Of a stretch of DNA of 57,013 bases, positions 42,906 through 51,842 are shown piece by piece. Every line of letters starts with the position of its first letter. The first letter of the stretch is position 1. Where the stretch lies: positions 1-57,013 of the IMG/VR virus record IMGVR_UViG_3300033148_007689. The stretch is one strand, 5' to 3'. This DNA is from a virus. The position numbers and the translations under genes are program-made. The notes under the pieces are model-generated. The model ran no database searches, was not told the origin of the DNA, and worked only from the letters and a program-made list of their open reading frames with translations.

Positions 42906-43115
42906 TTATCTTAGAGATACATGATAATTAAAAAACACCCCTGATAGGAAACTTAAGCACCAAGCTTGTCCCAAACTTATCTCTTTTAAATCAAACAGAT
43001 AAGGCATCACGTAGTCCCAACACCATTTAACTGGACAGGCTACGAGTATTGAGAGGAGCCCTAGTATTAGGACACCTCCTATAAATATAGTTATAGCTTC
43101 TACAACTTTATCCAT
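42906..43115 (-). CDS. Small membrane protein (69 residues)
   Basis: Two hydrophobic helices (IFIGGVLILGLLSILVACPV and WCLSFLSGVFFNYHVSL). Overlaps the upstream stop. Position gives no role. Confidence 0.5.
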   Translation of the reverse strand: MDKVVEAITIFIGGVLILGLLSILVACPVKWCWDYVMPYLFDLKEISLGQAWCLSFLSGVFFNYHVSLR

Positions 43116-43491
43116 ATTGCCTCCTTATTAAAACACTTTTGTTAGAAATACCAGAAAGCTCCAACACCCTCTCTATGTGCCTCTTTGTCCATGTCATCGG
43201 AAATTCTTCATAGTTACTTCGTATGCGATCAGAAGAAACACCCCTTAAAAGAGCTTTTAAAGCACGTCCTGCAGCCTTATTTTTACCAACACGACCATCA
43301 AACCTATCAAGGATGCTACAGATAGCCCATCCTTGACCAACAACCCCAGCTTCAGTTGTGATCTTACAAGTTACAAACTTAGGATATTCGACAGAGAAGT
43401 CTACTGATACTGGCTTTAGTTCTAATATTGACCCTATTAGTTTTTTATTTAAACCTTTCATCCACTTATTCTTTTTTTTATCCCTTTTCAT
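43108..43491 (-). CDS. Hypothetical basic protein (127 residues)
   Basis: Starts MKRDKKKNKWMKGLNKK; a beta-rich centre (PKFVTCKITTEAGVVGQGWAIC), then helices with many Arg/Lys. Looks nucleic-acid binding. No family recognised. Confidence 0.5.
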   Translation of the reverse strand: MKRDKKKNKWMKGLNKKLIGSILELKPVSVDFSVEYPKFVTCKITTEAGVVGQGWAICSILDRFDGRVGKNKAAGRALKALLRGVSSDRIRSNYEEFPMTWTKRHIERVLELSGISNKSVLIRRQYG

Positions 43492-43532
43492 TTGTCCCCT
43501 CCTTTGCTAAGTTGCCCATCTTTTTGAGTCAG

Positions 43533-43742
43533 TTATATAGGCTTGTTAGTTTTATCTTGGTCTTCCAAATACCATTCTGCAAATTTCTTGAAGCTTCTAT
43601 GATCTATTTTTATTCGCACATAGGGTTCAATCTCCAAGATAACACCTGATGAATCAATTATTATTTTTTTATTATTGAAAGCAATACCTTGAGCATCCAA
43701 TTCTTCAACATCAGTCACGCTTCTACAATTACACGGTTTCAT
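43533..43742 (-). CDS. Hypothetical protein (69 residues)
   Basis: N-terminus MKPCNCRSVTD with Cys pair, then short strands and helix. It follows the methyltransferase start by 9 bases. No function visible. Confidence 0.45.
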   Translation of the reverse strand: MKPCNCRSVTDVEELDAQGIAFNNKKIIIDSSGVILEIEPYVRIKIDHRSFKKFAEWYLEDQDKTNKPI

Positions 43743-43751
43743 AATTTACCT

Positions 43752-44531
43752 CTAAGAAAACAACCTTTGCTGAGCCAGACGTTTTTTGGCTATTTCACAG
43801 TAGGGTTCTGATAATTCTATACCTATCCATCTTCTGCCTAATTTCTCACAGGCAGCTGCTGTCGTACCCGAACCTAGAAACGGATCAAGAATTAAATCAT
43901 CTTGCCAAGTATAAAGTTTTGTCAATCTGTAAGGTAATTCCTCTGGGAAAGGAGCAGGATGGATTCTGCTGCGTTCTGGGGCAAAATACCAGCAATTTGT
44001 GGTAAATTTCATAAATTCTTCTATAGAAATATCATTTTGTCCTTTCTTATCTATTCTCTTATGATTTTTCTTATCCATTATAATAATAAATTCTGAGGCA
44101 TCTCTTAAATAGGGACAACTTGGGCTTCGCCAACTCCCCCAAGCAGTAGACCTCCCAGGGGGTTGAAAGTTAGGGGCTTTTACCCAACTAATCCATTCTC
44201 TGTCTATAAAACCAATTTCTCTCATTATCAAAACATAATCTAAGGTTAAATATGCCATTCTCGATTTAGAACTTTGAAGAATAGAGCTTAGTAAATTTAT
44301 GCTCATACGTCCCCCATTTATCAAAACTCTATAGCACTCAATTAAAACTTCTTTCATAAAAGAAAGATATTCTTTATAATTCCTTCTATCATTAGTTCCA
44401 TAATTCATTCCAACATTATAAGGGGGAGAAGTAATGATACAATCTATACTTTCATCAGGAATATCCTTCATTACTTCCAGACAATCTCCACAGAAAAGCT
44501 TTCCCAACCTGGTCTCAAAGTAAGGCTTCAT
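43752..44531 (-). CDS. DNA methyltransferase (TSPPY type)
   Basis: 259 residues. [13 protein letters not shown] near residue 35, then [14 protein letters not shown] and [17 protein letters not shown] at the end, beta-class order. TSPPY is common in cytosine-N4 and some adenine enzymes. Its C-terminus is nearly the same as the methyltransferase remnant at 48756-48938, so the two were once copies. Confidence 0.85.
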   Translation of the reverse strand: MKPYFETRLGKLFCGDCLEVMKDIPDESIDCIITSPPYNVGMNYGTNDRRNYKEYLSFMKEVLIECYRVLINGGRMSINLLSSILQSSKSRMAYLTLDYVLIMREIGFIDREWISWVKAPNFQPPGRSTAWGSWRSPSCPYLRDASEFIIIMDKKNHKRIDKKGQNDISIEEFMKFTTNCWYFAPERSRIHPAPFPEELPYRLTKLYTWQDDLILDPFLGSGTTAAACEKLGRRWIGIELSEPYCEIAKKRLAQQRLFS

Positions 44532-44551
44532 ATCATTTCCTCATATTTTCA

Positions 44552-45574
44552 TCACTCTTTTCCTTCATAAAATTCTGGATACCTATCAAACCTTAACTCA
44601 GAATGCTTCTCCAAAAAGGATTCAATCTCAAACTCATTTACTTTTTCTTTGTCTTTATAAATTAAAGTATGAGACTTCATAGTTTTAAACTCCTGCTTGT
44701 TCTTAGGTACTAGATAATTTCTATCTGCTAACAATCTTGCATACCCACCATAATAGGGAACTCCACTCTCATAGAAAAAAGGAACATAGCAATTTCGGTA
44801 GCATGGACCAAGTCTTGTTTTTATGACCTCAATACCCAACCAACTACCTATAACTTCGTTGCCTTTTTTCTCATCTATTATCTTTCTTTTATCCTCTAAT
44901 GCAAATCTAACCGTGTTAAAATACTTAAGTCCTTCCCCACCACTAGCTCGTTTAGGATCTCCGAAACTTACACCTACAGCATAATAAAAGTGGTTAACTA
45001 TTAGGACCATTACCTTATCATCTATATATCCCAACAACTTTCTCAGACCATCTTTAGTGCTCTTTTGTTTTCTTCCAGAATCTGACTTCTCTAAGTCTAC
45101 ATCTTTATCAAAAGCTGATATTGAATCTATTATTACTACTATATGTCTATCTTCATCCTGAGCACGTATTACCTCTATGGAATCTAGGATAAAAGAAAAA
45201 GCATCTGAAACTAATAAGACATCTTTAGGAAGAGCTCTGATAACCTTATCTGTATCTATACCTAATTCCCTAGCTCGCTTATCCATAAAAGCTTTTTCTC
45301 TATCTACTACTATACCAATAGCTCCATACTTTTTTTGAGCATTGGCCAAAATGATCTGGCAAAAAAGGCTCTTGCCAGATTGAGAAAAACCAATGAACTC
45401 AACACTTGAACCAAAAGGAACTCCTCCGTCTGCAATTAAATCAAATGCTAAATTCCCTGTAGAGACCATTTCTAGTTTTTCCTCTTCGTTGGAAGAAGAA
45501 ACAATTGATACTCCAGAATATTTCTTCTTTAGAAGTTCTGTTACTTTAGATAAATTAATCTCTTTATTAGTCAT
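44552..45574 (-). CDS. RecA/UvsX-like recombinase
   Basis: 340 residues. Walker A GFSQSGKS near residue 62, Walker B VVIIDSISAF near 146, a basic loop with KQKSTKDGLRK, and the L1/L2-like KRASGGEGLKYFN. Order and length match RecA/UvsX proteins, which form filaments on ssDNA for strand exchange. Genes for an ssDNA-binding protein, a UvsY-like candidate and Mre11/Rad50 are in the same operon set. Walker A has Q-S-G-K-S, with no large change. Confidence 0.85.
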   Translation of the reverse strand: MTNKEINLSKVTELLKKKYSGVSIVSSSNEEEKLEMVSTGNLAFDLIADGGVPFGSSVEFIGFSQSGKSLFCQIILANAQKKYGAIGIVVDREKAFMDKRARELGIDTDKVIRALPKDVLLVSDAFSFILDSIEVIRAQDEDRHIVVIIDSISAFDKDVDLEKSDSGRKQKSTKDGLRKLLGYIDDKVMVLIVNHFYYAVGVSFGDPKRASGGEGLKYFNTVRFALEDKRKIIDEKKGNEVIGSWLGIEVIKTRLGPCYRNCYVPFFYESGVPYYGGYARLLADRNYLVPKNKQEFKTMKSHTLIYKDKEKVNEFEIESFLEKHSELRFDRYPEFYEGKE

Positions 45575-45643
45575 ATTGTCCCCCCGAAAGCCAACCTTTA
45601 TATTCTCATGTTCTTACTGCTTTCCCTACATTCTCTTCTACCA

Positions 45644-46054
45644 TTATTTGTTATCTGGCTCATTTGGACTATTAGATCGCCATTTTCCAATCAAAATATC
45701 CTGAGCCTTAGCGATTTGATCTTCATTGAAAAATTGCAATAACAACTTTCTTATTTCGCTATATTTCATTTTCTCTGTTTTTTTACAATTCCACATTGAA
45801 AAACTAAGCAACTCAACACACAATCTCAAAGGATATTCTATTTCTGATAGCGTCCTTGATTGATTGTATAATAGTTCTGTTTCTTCTCTACTGAGTACAC
45901 GGTCGAATGTTTGAACATCTTGGAAAGCCTGATTTACATCTACATAGGTTAACTTACCATCAATGTAAAGCTTGTTATTGACAATTTGAACACCATGGAA
46001 TTTACCATCTTCAAAAAAACACTGTGCAATTTCGTTAAAGTTTTTTAGCCACAT
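45644..46054 (-). CDS. Hypothetical protein with LamG-like piece, paralogue of 55419-55778
   Basis: 136 residues. Residues 25-60 (LYIDGKL, then VQTFDRVLSREETELLYN) resemble the last strands of a LamG jellyroll. The last 65 (EIEYPLRLCVELLSFSMW, KKTEK) match the end of the 55.4-kb protein. So it may be a fusion of a fibre fragment with a phage-encoded module. Function unknown. Confidence 0.45.
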   Translation of the reverse strand: MWLKNFNEIAQCFFEDGKFHGVQIVNNKLYIDGKLTYVDVNQAFQDVQTFDRVLSREETELLYNQSRTLSEIEYPLRLCVELLSFSMWNCKKTEKMKYSEIRKLLLQFFNEDQIAKAQDILIGKWRSNSPNEPDNK

Positions 46055-46130
46055 ATTATTTCTCCTTCTTTAAAGTATAACATATTGGCTGATCTGCAGT
46101 GGCCTTTTGCCATCAGAGTCAAGTAGCTGA

Positions 46131-46322
46131 TCAGAGCTCTTTCAATATTTTTGCAAACTCGTTTTTAGCTACTTTTTCGTATTTCTTAGCCCACTCTTTA
46201 CCGTTCTCTCCCCAGAAATCTCGAAAGCCAATGATAAATTCAAACATCTTGCCTCTTGCAAATGCTTCTCTCACCATTTCTTTTACTACCAGTTCAGTAA
46301 TATCTGTAGTGTTATTAGCCAT
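46131..46322 (-). CDS. Hypothetical helical protein (63 residues)
   Basis: MANNTTDITELVVKEMVREA and a lysine-rich helix (GKEWAKKYEKVAKNEFAKIL). No motif. AT-rich leader. Confidence 0.4.
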   Translation of the reverse strand: MANNTTDITELVVKEMVREAFARGKMFEFIIGFRDFWGENGKEWAKKYEKVAKNEFAKILKEL

Positions 46323-46421
46323 ATTTATTCAAACCCCTAGTGAACAGCCTTTTACACTTTGCCGTAAGACATTTAACGTTAAGTTCAGCGGGAGGCTTTT
46401 GTGCTCTGCTAAAACGACTTG

Positions 46422-46682
46422 TTATATCTTTCTCCATCCCTTGTCAGTTACCTGATATTTTGTGCCATCCGACATTTCCACAATATCACCATTATCGTGG
46501 AGATTTAGCGCAACGAGTTGTTTTGTTTTCTTTGCTATGGCCGACATCTTTTTCTGGGGGGTCATCGACAGATTTTCCAAAAGAACATTTTTTCTGTCCA
46601 TGACTACTATTTTTTCACCAAATGCCTTTTTTATTGCTTCAACCGTCTCTTCATTCATTGGCTTTTCAAATTGCATACTCAT
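46422..46682 (-). CDS. Hypothetical protein (86 residues)
   Basis: ATG 46682 with GGAG upstream; MSMQFEKPMNEETVEAIKKA, then a lysine-rich helix and a beta hairpin (GDIVEMSDGTKYQVTDKGW). The end looks like a small SH3-like module. Function unknown. Confidence 0.45.
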   Translation of the reverse strand: MSMQFEKPMNEETVEAIKKAFGEKIVVMDRKNVLLENLSMTPQKKMSAIAKKTKQLVALNLHDNGDIVEMSDGTKYQVTDKGWRKI

Positions 46683-46712
46683 ATCTTTTCTCCTTTGTCT
46701 AGAGTATAACAT

Positions 46713-47209
46713 TTAGGGCAACTTGCGAGAAATAAATGACTCCCACCCTAATTAAGACGCCCCCCAATTACTTATTTTGATACCTTCATTTCTATTGCCA
46801 TCATTTATTTCTCATCAAGCTTACCCATTTGCTATGCGTGTCCAGGTCGCTCATATCTAATTGTTATCAATTATTAAGATGCGCTCCTCCGGCTGGTACA
46901 CACCAATATGCCCTCGATGCACACATAACGATTATGGCTAACCTGCTGTGAGAAGGGGACAGAACCCCCCCTACTCGGCTCACGAACCTTCATATATGCT
47001 CTAGGTAATCCTGAACCCCACAGGTTCCCACAGTCAATTCTATCAGGTGTGCCAATAAATATGGCTCATACGTCCTCGACACTGGAGGATTGCCACTATA
47101 GCCTGCCATGCCTCCATGCGACCGTATCCTTTCCTCTGAACTGGGATAACTACAGTTTTCCACCCAGACCTCCATCATTTATCGGCACACTTAACAGTCA
47201 TAGTTTTAT
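46713..47209. other. Long intergenic stretch with inverted repeats
   Basis: About 500 bases without a convincing gene. gagaaataaatga (46737-46749) pairs with tcatttatttctc (46801-46813). A G+C-rich hairpin near 46927-46970 has gtgag/ctcac and gggg/cccc arms. A 62-codon frame at 46990-47178 (minus) exists but has no ribosome site and odd composition, so it is not called. Possibly a structured RNA or a decayed insert. Confidence 0.4.
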
Positions 47210-47443
47210 CTATCTCAATTTCTCTGTTTTAATTGATTTACTCCGAAATCTCTGTTGATAATTATAGTTAGGTGCTCCCTTGTTTTTATCACCCACTCCA
47301 TCGGTTGACATGTTTTTTCTTTTTGTATTAGCTGCCCTGCACCACTGACATAGGAATATGGGATATTTCTTTCCTTTCCAGCTGTATTCACCAACCACTT
47401 TTACTTCTCGTTTCTTATTGCAGTTAAAACAATATCGTATCAT
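47210..47443 (-). CDS. Zinc-finger protein (77 residues)
   Basis: ATG 47443 (aagggg upstream) gives MIRYCFNCNKKREV with CxxC, then FLCQWC: two CxxC pairs about 27 apart, the zinc-ribbon arrangement, and a basic tail. Likely DNA- or RNA-binding. Confidence 0.55.
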   Translation of the reverse strand: MIRYCFNCNKKREVKVVGEYSWKGKKYPIFLCQWCRAANTKRKNMSTDGVGDKNKGAPNYNYQQRFRSKSIKTEKLR

Positions 47444-47462
47444 AGAGAACCCCTTCCTAACC

Positions 47463-48044
47463 TTAAGCAAAAGTTTTATTCTCTGCAAGCAATTTTAAGC
47501 TTTCTCGTATATCCCTCCCATCAATGTCATATCCTATTGCATCCCAGCCCTCTCGCATTTGCCTTGCAAATATATCAACTTTATTTTCAGCTAAGGATTC
47601 TACCATCTCATAAAATTTATCTGGTTTTTGGGAATGCTTAATATTTGGTGCTGAAAAGGCCAAAGGGATTAGTGGTCGCCTCGGCCATAAATCAGGTTTT
47701 CTCTTATACCCAACCAATATAAATTCAACATTCCACCTGAAACCAAATAATGGCATCCCAGCAGATTTACCATATGTTTTTTCCCATACACCTGTAGCAA
47801 GGTAACTAAAGCCCCACGCTTCTGCTATCTCTTTTGCATCAAAAAGAAACTTTTGTGTAGTCCATAGGAATAGCCAACAATTATTATCAGCAATATTATT
47901 TATGGGTAAAGACTTAATCTCTTGTATGCTCATAGTCTCATAATCCATTGTTACCTGTTTTGACCTTGCCTTACGTGTAAGTTTCTTTACCTGCCAGGGT
48001 GGATCAACAACAATTAGCCCATATTTTTTTAGTGGTTCACTCAT
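47463..48044 (-). CDS. MT-A70 DNA adenine methyltransferase (intact)
   Basis: 193 residues. YGLIVVDPPWQVKK holds DPPW near residue 16, then LFLWTTQKF, and the MT-A70 ending EGWDAIGYDIDGRDIR. It methylates adenine N6 and is the intact relative of the frameshifted gene at 33897-34551. Short for the family but complete. The start overlaps the upstream gene end by 8 bases. Confidence 0.85.
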   Translation of the reverse strand: MSEPLKKYGLIVVDPPWQVKKLTRKARSKQVTMDYETMSIQEIKSLPINNIADNNCWLFLWTTQKFLFDAKEIAEAWGFSYLATGVWEKTYGKSAGMPLFGFRWNVEFILVGYKRKPDLWPRRPLIPLAFSAPNIKHSQKPDKFYEMVESLAENKVDIFARQMREGWDAIGYDIDGRDIRESLKLLAENKTFA

Positions 48045-48219
48045 TTCTTTCCTCTTGCTTTAATTTATTCATCACCTCAATTACCTGGCGATCCACTTCC
48101 ATAGACACAGCGTAGATATCTGCTACAAGCCCAACCTTGCTTTTCCTCTGTTTAGCTTCTTCTAAAATTAGAGTTACTATTTCAGTAATTCTATTCTGAT
48201 TTACAGTCAAGTCTATCAT
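48037..48219 (-). CDS. Hypothetical protein (60 residues)
   Basis: Starts at ATG 48219 inside the previous stop (ATGA), not the upstream frame at 48282. MIDLTVNQNRITEIVTLILE, then a charged helix. Reads like a small regulatory or membrane-associated peptide. Confidence 0.5.
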   Translation of the reverse strand: MIDLTVNQNRITEIVTLILEEAKQRKSKVGLVADIYAVSMEVDRQVIEVMNKLKQEERNE

Positions 48220-48362
48220 CTCCACATACACTCCCGCATAAGGTCTTGCCACCACTGGATAGTACCTTTCATGCCGTACCAAAGAAAAGCAATAGGCGTA
48301 CCCATGATGGCGACTATGAGGAGAAGAATGTTAAAGATAGTGTTACTAACTTTCTGGTTCAT
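48216..48362 (-). CDS. Membrane protein (48 residues)
   Basis: MNQKVSNTIFNILLLIVAIM, GTPIAFLWYGMKG...: one membrane helix followed by a Trp-rich tail. Ends in ATGA overlap. Confidence 0.5.
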   Translation of the reverse strand: MNQKVSNTIFNILLLIVAIMGTPIAFLWYGMKGTIQWWQDLMRECMWR

Positions 48363-48375
48363 AATTGCTCATTCC

Positions 48376-48528
48376 CTATCTATTATAGTTTACTTCACGC
48401 AGTGTTCTTAAATATCGAAACCGAATCCTACATAATGGTGTCCATCTATACCCAAATAGGTATAATCTTTCCCAAATAAACCACATTCCTGCCGAAGAAC
48501 TCCACTTCCCTAATCTTGGTAAAATCAT
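48376..48528 (-). CDS. Small Trp/Arg-rich protein (50 residues)
   Basis: MILPRLGKWSSSAGMWFIW..., then TPLCRIRFRYLRTLREV. Overlaps the upstream stop (TAAATG). Possibly membrane-active. No family recognised. Confidence 0.4.
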   Translation of the reverse strand: MILPRLGKWSSSAGMWFIWERLYLFGYRWTPLCRIRFRYLRTLREVNYNR

Positions 48529-48744
48529 TTACACCAATCCCCGCTTAATAGTATAAATTAGCTGAGAGTGATAGTCGCCATGCCTAATTGTAATTCTGAG
48601 ACATTTCCATGCAGTATCATATTTGGCTGGTAGTGTATAGCATTTAGCATGTCTTTCTCGTACACACCAAATAGCCAACCAATATTTTGTCGGCCAAAAG
48701 CGGATGTATAGAGGTAAGAATCGTTTACAGAATTTGTCAAACAT
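48529..48744 (-). CDS. Small basic protein (71 residues)
   Basis: ATG 48744 behind AAAGGAGG, a strong site, is preferred to the upstream start at 48804 that reads through the methyltransferase remnant. MFDKFCKRFLPLYIRFWPTK; aromatic and basic. Function unknown. Confidence 0.5.
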   Translation of the reverse strand: MFDKFCKRFLPLYIRFWPTKYWLAIWCVRERHAKCYTLPAKYDTAWKCLRITIRHGDYHSQLIYTIKRGLV

Positions 48745-48755
48745 TAAGCCTCCTT

Positions 48756-48938
48756 TCAAATATCCAACCTTTGCTGAGCTAAACGTTTTTTTGCTATTTG
48801 GCAATAGGGTTCTGATAATTCTATGCCAATCGCTTTACACCCTAATTTCTTTGCTACAAGAAGAGTCGTACCTGCGCCCATGAATGGATCTAAAACTGTA
48901 CCAGACTCCCATTTATTTCCTGCTCGTCCATCTCTTAT
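48756..48938 (-). pseudogene. Methyltransferase remnant (C-terminal part)
   Basis: Reads TVLDPFMGAGTTLLVAKKLG and [17 protein letters not shown], the SAM-binding end of a beta-class methyltransferase, with an in-frame stop just upstream (48939-48941). No DPPY part remains. The ending nearly equals that of the 43752 gene, so it is a truncated copy. Confidence 0.8.
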
Positions 48939-48945
48939 TTACCCC

Positions 48946-49119
48946 CTATGTAAATCTCTCCTTTAAATTTCTGTTAATATCGCTTATTACTGTTACTACA
49001 CTTGTCCAATCCCTTTTTTCTTCATCGTAATAAATCTTAATCTTCCAAGAATATTCGTTTTTTGCATTTCTATTTATTTCTATACTACTTTGCTTTTCTG
49101 TCTTAATTTCTTCTGCCAT
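48946..49119 (-). CDS. Hypothetical protein (57 residues)
   Basis: MAEEIKTEKQSSIEINRNAK, then beta strands (YSWKIKIYYDEEKRDW). ATG 49119 with GGAG upstream. Lies just after the clamp-loader gene. No family recognised. Confidence 0.5.
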   Translation of the reverse strand: MAEEIKTEKQSSIEINRNAKNEYSWKIKIYYDEEKRDWTSVVTVISDINRNLKERFT

Positions 49120-49128
49120 AACGTTCTC

Positions 49129-50049
49129 CTAATTAAACATCAGATATGATCTATATAATCCAACTATCAAACTACTCTTCTCTGGGTAACCAGTATTAGA
49201 TAAATAGTCGTATGCCCTAGATAATCTTTCTCCCTCTTCCTTGTTCTTCAAGTAATCTGATATTAATCTAGATGATATTAAATTTAACATACCCACTCTC
49301 AGAGATTCTGGGCTATTGTTTTTCAAGGCTCTGCTTAACACATCTTTAATACGGGTCCAATCCCCTCCTCCAATAATTAATTTCATGATGTCCAATGCAT
49401 CACCATTCTCTTCAAGAGAGGTCATATCTAACAGATATTTAGCCTCTACCTCATCCTCTACACTTTTTATTTTATCTAACCCTATCAGAAGTCTTCGGGG
49501 AATCCCCTCACTCTTAGAGATTAGTAATGCTTTCTTCCATTTCTGAAGAAGAATATTCTCTCTTTTACAAATTCCATCAAGTAGTTTACTACTTTCCAAA
49601 GAGGAGAGAGGTTGTACTTTAAACCTCATAAACCTTTCAACCAGTGTCCCAATTAGTTTGGCTGTAGTAGTAGTACATGCTATAACCAACACATTATCAG
49701 GTAAATTCTCTAATGGTTTTAATAATACCTGTTGTGTCTTCGGGGATAACTCATGAATTTCATCTAGTATTAAAATCTTCTCATTACCAAACAAAGATGA
49801 TTTATACAGCTTGTCTAATCTGTCCCGCATATCCTCCACTTTTGAATAGTACACACAATTTAGATCCGTGATATTTTCAGGTGAAGCACCAAATTTGTCT
49901 GCTAAGATATAGGCTAGAGTTGTTTTCCCCAAACCAGCATCTCCTTCAAACATGATTGGCTTATTCAATTCCATATTCTGAAGAGAGTTCTTGAGATAAG
50001 AATTACCTACAAATTCAGCAAATGTTTTTGGTCGATATTTAAGATGCAT
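49129..50049 (-). CDS. Clamp loader ATPase (RFC/gp44-like)
   Basis: 306 residues. Walker A EGDAGLGKTT near residue 36, Walker B ILILDEIHEL near 95, sensor 1 ACTTTT near 125, then a helical collar domain. This is the AAA+ fold of phage clamp loaders (T4 gp44). The usual SRC arginine-finger box reads VERFMRF here. No sliding clamp or polymerase gene is in the window. It opens the clamp at primer ends. Confidence 0.85.
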   Translation of the reverse strand: MHLKYRPKTFAEFVGNSYLKNSLQNMELNKPIMFEGDAGLGKTTLAYILADKFGASPENITDLNCVYYSKVEDMRDRLDKLYKSSLFGNEKILILDEIHELSPKTQQVLLKPLENLPDNVLVIACTTTTAKLIGTLVERFMRFKVQPLSSLESSKLLDGICKRENILLQKWKKALLISKSEGIPRRLLIGLDKIKSVEDEVEAKYLLDMTSLEENGDALDIMKLIIGGGDWTRIKDVLSRALKNNSPESLRVGMLNLISSRLISDYLKNKEEGERLSRAYDYLSNTGYPEKSSLIVGLYRSYLMFN

Positions 50050-50090
50050 AAAATATCCTTGTTAAAAAGAATAGGAGTGTGTCAATTAAC

Positions 50091-50246
50091 CTAGCGGGGT
50101 CTTCCACAGCCACACACAGCGGTATTGGTATCACCCCTATTCAGAACTTTTTCTTTTAGTTTCTCTACATACCCAAGTCTCTTATCCATTCTTTCTTTTA
50201 CTTTCTTGAGAAACTCCTCATCAGTTTCTTCCTCTTCATCCTCCAT
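50091..50246 (-). CDS. Small acidic protein (51 residues)
   Basis: MEDEEEETDEEFLKKVKERM, then a Cys-rich end (AVCGCGRPR). Between the clamp-loader and ssDNA-binding genes. It could be a loader small subunit or regulator, which the sequence does not show. Confidence 0.45.
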   Translation of the reverse strand: MEDEEEETDEEFLKKVKERMDKRLGYVEKLKEKVLNRGDTNTAVCGCGRPR

Positions 50247-50265
50247 TTCTGTTTCCCCTCAATAA

Positions 50266-51171
50266 TTAGGCTCCACTCTTCTCTGCCGCTTTCTTTGCTA
50301 CTATACGTGCACATGCCTTGAAATCCTTACAATTCTTACACTCTTCATCATTTTCATCAAAACATGCTTCATTACCAAAACAAGCTTCGTGCTCTTCATC
50401 AGCAGAAGGAGCTGTATCTGCGGTCTGCTCCACTTTCTCTACTTTCTCTTCCTCCTTCGCTGTATCCCACAGGGTTTGAGTATCTTCCTCTTTATATTCT
50501 AATATAGCAGTCTCACCGTTCACCTCTGCTTCTGTAACTCCCCAATGATACCACATCGGTTTCATAATCTTTTTGTTTCCTTTACCATCATCCCATGCAG
50601 GTAGTATTCTAAAGGTCAAAGTCTCATCCATTTTTAGAGTAGCTACGTTGAGGATGTCTTCTGTTTTAAGAAGCTCCAACATATTAGAAAGATTATACCT
50701 ACTATTAAGAGTTTCATCAGGAACATCATAGTCTGCTGGATTAAGAGCAGGATTAGTAGGATACTCATTAAATCCTCCGTTCCCTCTTTTCTTGGTAATC
50801 TTTATCTCCCGACCCTTTCCCTTCTTAGGGTGAGTAATGTTGCCCCACTCCTGTAGGTTTATTCCATCAAGAATAGCATTAGCAGCTTTGATACCAAGTT
50901 CAATTATAACTACTTTTGATGGGTTGCTGGGAAGTACCGCATTAACATATATTGTTGGCTTTGCGCTAAGGCGTTTTGCCATATCAATTTTGTCTTGCTC
51001 CCCACTATCAAATAGAGACTGAACCTTTTCACATACAAAGCATCTTCCCCCAATGTCTTTGTTGACCTTAGGGCAGAGAGTCCTTTGTCGCCTTCCCCTA
51101 ATCTCCGATTGAATCTCGGACTGGGCACTTATATCTAATTCCCAAGGGTCTTTATTCATTTGTTTTGCCAT
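50266..51171 (-). CDS. ssDNA-binding protein (gp32-like)
   Basis: 301 residues. The core ends with FRILPAWDDG and MWYHWGV, similar to the OB-fold segment of T4 gp32-type proteins, preceded by an N-terminal CPKVNKDIGGRCFVCEKV zinc-like cluster. The tail is acidic (YKEEDTQTLWDTAKEEE), then a C-terminal Cys cluster (ACFDENDEECKNCKDFKAC). The acidic tail fits an interaction region for recombinase and loader. AGGAG lies 7 nt upstream of ATG 51171. The promoter at 51230 drives it. Confidence 0.75.
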   Translation of the reverse strand: MAKQMNKDPWELDISAQSEIQSEIRGRRQRTLCPKVNKDIGGRCFVCEKVQSLFDSGEQDKIDMAKRLSAKPTIYVNAVLPSNPSKVVIIELGIKAANAILDGINLQEWGNITHPKKGKGREIKITKKRGNGGFNEYPTNPALNPADYDVPDETLNSRYNLSNMLELLKTEDILNVATLKMDETLTFRILPAWDDGKGNKKIMKPMWYHWGVTEAEVNGETAILEYKEEDTQTLWDTAKEEEKVEKVEQTADTAPSADEEHEACFGNEACFDENDEECKNCKDFKACARIVAKKAAEKSGA

Positions 51172-51229
51172 TTCGTTTCTCCTTTCTGTTTTTGGTTTTC
51201 AGTTTTCAATCTGTTTTTGGTTACGTTTA

Positions 51230-51257
51230 GTTATAATCATTAATTTTTGTTTGTCAA
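51230..51257 (-). promoter_or_regulatory. Promoter before the ssDNA-binding gene
   Basis: Minus: TTGACA (51252-51257), 16 bases, TATAAC (51230-51235). Spacer AACAAAAATTAATGAT shares ATTAATGAT with the other promoters. Confidence 0.75.
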
Positions 51258-51320
51258 GTCTTTTTTTGATTTTAATTCGATTTGTTTTCAATTTCTTTAT
51301 CATAATAAACAGTATATTTT

Positions 51321-51842
51321 TCATTCCTGCAAAATTTTAGAAGCTCTGCCAAGCTTCGTTTCAAAATCTTCCTCTCCAAATTTTATAGCTTCACCTCCCT
51401 TCCCCTGATAGATTCGAGGCTCTGGTAACATTATATCAGAGCTTAGTTGAACTAGCTCCCGCAGTCTAAATCCTCTCCCTCTCCATGCCTCTACAAAACC
51501 TTCTAAAATAGCTGCTGTTTCTTTAGCTTCGGCGAGTCTCTTCTTGACTTTCTGGTATCTCTTATCCAGAGGTACTTTACTTTTCCGTAAAGAATCCAAA
51601 GCATAAGCAGAAAGAGGCTTCTTATTTCTTTCTGCTTCCTTATCAAATTCATCTAAAATTTCTGCTACTACAATCTCCAAATTTAGAGTTAGTCTATCTA
51701 CCTCTCGCACACTTTCAGCAAGCCATCTAAAATATTTCGCTGTCTTTTTTGGATGTGAAAGGAGCTCCCGTTCTAGGGAGAACAGGCTTGCATTGTTTAT
51801 TTTTAACTCTTCTTCAAATTCATCAAGATTTATTGTTTCCAT
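51321..51842 (-). CDS. Hypothetical protein, UvsY-like candidate
   Basis: 173 residues from METINLDEF; the upstream frame start would lie in the -10 box. Helical and acidic then basic, with SDIMLPEPRIYQ near the end. In T4 the recombination mediator UvsY is a small helical protein beside this gene set, so a mediator is a guess. Position next to the ssDNA-binding gene is the only support. Confidence 0.45.
   Translation of the reverse strand: METINLDEFEEELKINNASLFSLERELLSHPKKTAKYFRWLAESVREVDRLTLNLEIVVAEILDEFDKEAERNKKPLSAYALDSLRKSKVPLDKRYQKVKKRLAEAKETAAILEGFVEAWRGRGFRLRELVQLSSDIMLPEPRIYQGKGGEAIKFGEEDFETKLGRASKILQE

Noticed and set aside
46920-47040. tRNA gene
   Set aside because: The G+C-rich hairpins do not form a cloverleaf with an anticodon or a T-loop consensus.
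46990-47178. 62-codon minus-strand frame in the gap
   Set aside because: No ribosome site, unusual amino-acid mix and overlap with hairpins.
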